Assembly: GCF_000327385.1 (NCBI RefSeq)
Contig: NW_008709715.1
Location: forward strand, 2,415,975-2,479,974
Reading direction: 5' to 3'
Source: Lottia gigantea
Taxonomy: Eukaryota; Mollusca; Gastropoda; Lottiidae
DNA: 64,000 nucleotides
Shown one piece after another: positions 62,101-64,000 of this stretch (positions within the stretch are counted from its first letter, which is position 1; every line of letters begins with the position of its first letter). A program made the position numbers and the translations under genes. The notes beneath the pieces were generated by a model. It did not search any database, had not been told where the DNA came from, and saw nothing but the letters and a program-made list of their open reading frames with translations.

Positions 62101-63462
62101 TATCCATTATAGATGTTTCTGCAAAGTATTTATTCACAGGCCAGAGAACAATGCAATATCCAGAACCCTTTACAAGTAAACATTACAAAATGAACAAGCC
62201 TTACCTGATGACTGGATCCCATGGAACCTCTAACTGGAGCCAGATTTCCACCGGACTGATTTAATGGACCAGACTGACCAACACTATCCATGGATGATTT
62301 TATGGGATTTAACTGACCACCACGATGTAGAGCTGGTGTTCCTAAACTCTGTTCAGCTTTCAATGGGCCAAGGGACTAAAAACATTTAAAATAGACTATA
62401 AAATATCAAGATTCTATTGCTTTCTGTAGCATCTGCCCTTTTACATGCATCTTCTTCAGTAGAAATTCTATTATTACATCAAGTATACAACCAGTGTGAT
62501 TGTGCTGGTAAATTAAAATCTATTCGTTCGTTTTCAGATTTGAGAGAAGAGACACATTAACTTACCGATGATGAAAATTTATCAGGAGCTGCTTTCCCTT
62601 TCTTTTTAACACCTCCTTGAGTTTTAGTCTTTCCTTTGGCTCCACCTGAACATAAACACATAAACAGAGATTTATAAACTTAAGGGATTTTAAATGTTCT
62701 CCATGAAACTGCAATGCCCATTTTGAAAAAAAAAAACACAATCTCTCTCGAAATGTTTTTATCCTTTAAGAAATGCTGTCTAATTTACTACCTGTGTTTT
62801 TTCCAAGAAGATGGCGCTTTCTTTCTTCATCAACCATTTTACGATAGAATTCATCACAAGGATGATCCCAAATACTTTCTCCAGTTGCAAAATTAAAATA
62901 ATAAATATCTTGGTTTGGATCTTGGCTGCAAGTATATCATATGAAATTATTCGTATATTATCAAGTGCCAATTTTGTTATGGGGAATGTTACTTTCATAT
63001 TCAAGTAAACAATTTCAGTCTTTCATCAATATTCTTGTAAAGTAGAATAGATAAGGTAGATCAATGAATAACGATATCTGTTATATTTGAAATAAGAGAA
63101 CTCAATCTTACCATGGTTTCCAATTTTCTGGCAATGGAGCATTTATACCCTCTCTAGCTATGTATAATAAGTGGGATTCAGTCTGTACATCTATACCGAT
63201 TATAGACGCATACTCCAATACCTCTACAATTATATTATATGACATTGAAGAATATGCAAAGAATATAACACAAAAACTGATGTAGGCACCAGTATATAAT
63301 ATTTTCTTTTCTTTGCTTAGTTGAAAAGAAATAGTTTTATACATTCATCAGGCGTGAACTAAAATTATAAAAAGAATAAAAAAGATATTCCTTACCATCC
63401 TCTGTGGGTTGATAATTTTCATCATAATCCTCTTCAAGGATAACTTGGTTATTGATCATCAT
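50200..63462 (-). CDS. CEP164: CEP164, centrosomal protein of 164 kDa (centriolar distal appendage)
   Basis: Component of mother-centriole distal appendages; its N-terminal WW region recruits TTBK2 and it is needed for membrane docking and ciliogenesis. Thirty-two coding exons join in frame to 1,302 codons plus stop TAG at 50200-50202. The N-terminus matches the family: [33 protein letters not shown], then [20 protein letters not shown], a WW domain at about residues 53-83 with W57, W79 and P82. A basic GKG/KKK stretch and Ser/Gly/Pro-rich segments follow, and glutamate/lysine/arginine-rich coiled coils occupy most of 277-1034. The C-terminus keeps the family blocks [28 protein letters not shown] and [13 protein letters not shown]. 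Human CEP164 is 1,460 residues, the difference lying mainly in the linker between WW and coiled coil. Exon coordinates are in the following entries. Confidence 0.95.
51017..51180. repeat. Dispersed repeat copy (CEP164 intron 29)
   Basis: Starts with GGTCTTAATCGTGGTCAGCA and TGTGAAAGTCTGGTGAC. A related segment, CAAAGTCAGCATGTGAAA then TTTGGTGAC, lies at 54283-54330 in CEP164 intron 21, same orientation. The rest of this copy is more GC-rich than the intron around it, so the element probably extends to about 51180. Family unknown. Confidence 0.45.
52028..52070. repeat. Copy of a short dispersed repeat (CEP164 intron 27)
   Basis: GAAGGGGTGAGCACTATATT plus TACAATTATATGG matches the segment at 3500-3542 in DNAH3 intron 58 with a few substitutions. 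Confidence 0.45.
53570..53745 (-). mobile_element. Decayed tRNA-derived SINE (CEP164 intron 23)
   Basis: On the minus strand the B-box-like GGGGTTTGATTCTTGC is at 53687-53702, preceded by GACGCTTGCTCGCTAACTTA, which parallels the head of the SINE at 47570-47837. The body also lines up with that copy (CCCATCA block, CATCAC block). The head ends about 10 bp from the donor side of CEP164 exon 23, so the copy nearly abuts an exon. Confidence 0.6.
54283..54330. repeat. Dispersed repeat copy (CEP164 intron 21)
   Basis: Shares GTCAGCATGTGAAA and TTGGTGAC with the segment at 51017-51060. It is a short fragment, and the extent of the parent element is unknown. Confidence 0.4.
59046..63462 (-). other. 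CEP164: CEP164 exons 1-13: WW region, linker and first coiled coil
   Basis: Exons, 5' to 3': 63396-63462, 63112-63223, 62792-62925, 62566-62645, 62205-62375, 62005-62019, 61231-61326, 60898-60957, 60633-60725, 60186-60376, 59940-60066, 59727-59824, 59046-59171. The WW tryptophans fall in exons 2 and 3; the cysteine codon of KPCQD is split between them. Exon 6 is a 15-bp microexon (SSSGN) that keeps the frame and has a good GTAAGT donor, but so short an exon is the least certain part of the model. Exon 9 is acidic ([16 protein letters not shown]). The start is the first of two tandem ATGs at 63460-63462, close to the conserved VILEEDYDE. Confidence 0.88.
61691..61762. repeat. Perfect 26-bp inverted repeat with 20-nt loop (CEP164 intron 6)
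   Basis: Arms are 61691-61716 and 61737-61762, exact reverse complements over 26 bases; the loop is 61717-61736. The arms begin ATAAATAACACAAG and end ATATGGATAT. Flanks do not extend the pairing. It would fold into a hairpin in the CEP164 pre-mRNA. The origin is unclear: a very small MITE, or a template-switch palindrome. Confidence 0.85.
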
Positions 63463-64000
63463 CTTGAAGGTAGTATTATAATCATACCACACAATTCTAC
63501 AATACCACTTTCCACTTCTTACTATTATTTATTGTTCCTGTCAAAATAAGTCACATGATAACTAAGCTTATTCCAAGTAGTTTTACACTTAGAATACAGG
63601 CTTTGTACACTATTGACTACTATAAGACAATCTGGGGGATATTGCTAGGCATTTCAAGTATTGTTTAGTATGCACATCACTCTTTGATAATACAGCTCTC
63701 TTTGATATAACAGCGCTGGTTCCCTACATGGGTTGTTGTGTGGTCAAAAGTTTGTTCCACAGGAGGGGCATGCATGCTGCAAAGGTTTACAATTGATTTA
63801 GACCTGCTAAGTAAGTAAATTAGAGCTTAAATAGTCAGATATGTCACCTATTACTGAGTGAAAAAACATATCTGTAGTAGAGTCATCCATTGCTCCTAGA
63901 GCTGCACGAAATCTAAAATTTAAATTTTAAAGGCAAACACAAAATAAAGGGCCTTGTATTTTTCAAGTTCAGACTTGCAAATCGAAATGTGAAAATATCC
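63463..64000 (-). promoter_or_regulatory. CEP164 5' UTR and upstream region
   Basis: This is sequence upstream of the CEP164 start to the right edge. I see no X-box with two good half-sites, no TATA box and no other gene. A 16-bp near-repeat, CTCTTTGATAATACAG then CTCTTTGATATAACAG, lies around 63681-63713. The transcription start cannot be placed from sequence alone. Confidence 0.35.

Overview
This is a eukaryotic nuclear window: AT-rich, intron-dense, with GT-AG introns and four protein-coding genes, all built from short exons that I could chain in frame by following splice sites and reading phase. The proteins are clearly metazoan. The gene content and the noncoding repeat types suggest an invertebrate, most likely a lophotrochozoan such as a mollusc; that is inference, because nothing in the window fixes the species.

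Layout. (1) Positions 523-32933, minus strand: DNAH3, a single-headed axonemal inner-arm dynein heavy chain. Sixty-six coding exons are visible (11,304 coding bases, 3,768 codons, no break); roughly the last 300 residues lie beyond the left edge. (2) 32934-33934: a head-to-head intergenic region of about 1 kb with a candidate RFX X-box (33111-33122) and an ETS-type site (33148-33156). (3) 33935-42517, plus: FBXW10, an F-box/WD40 protein of 1,226 codons with a long tail encoded by one exon. (4) 44236-47174, plus: a compact TRAF6-like RING/TRAF zinc-finger/TRAF-C protein (429 codons). (5) 50200-63462, minus: CEP164, the WW-domain and coiled-coil distal-appendage protein of the centriole (32 coding exons, 1,302 codons), complete from start to stop.

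How they fit. DNAH3 powers motile cilia and CEP164 is needed to dock the basal body and start ciliogenesis. FBXW10 shares a divergent promoter region with DNAH3, so it may also be a ciliary or male-germline gene. The TRAF6-like gene is an innate-immune/NF-kB type adaptor with no obvious link to the others.

Noncoding content. Introns hold several decayed repeats: a roughly 2-kb island of degenerate modules in DNAH3 intron 19, a MITE-like element in DNAH3 intron 25, tRNA-derived SINE copies or fragments, two short tandem arrays downstream of FBXW10 and inside the TRAF6-like gene, and a perfect 26-bp inverted repeat in a CEP164 intron. I saw no retrovirus-like element, CRISPR array or rRNA, and no intact tRNA gene.
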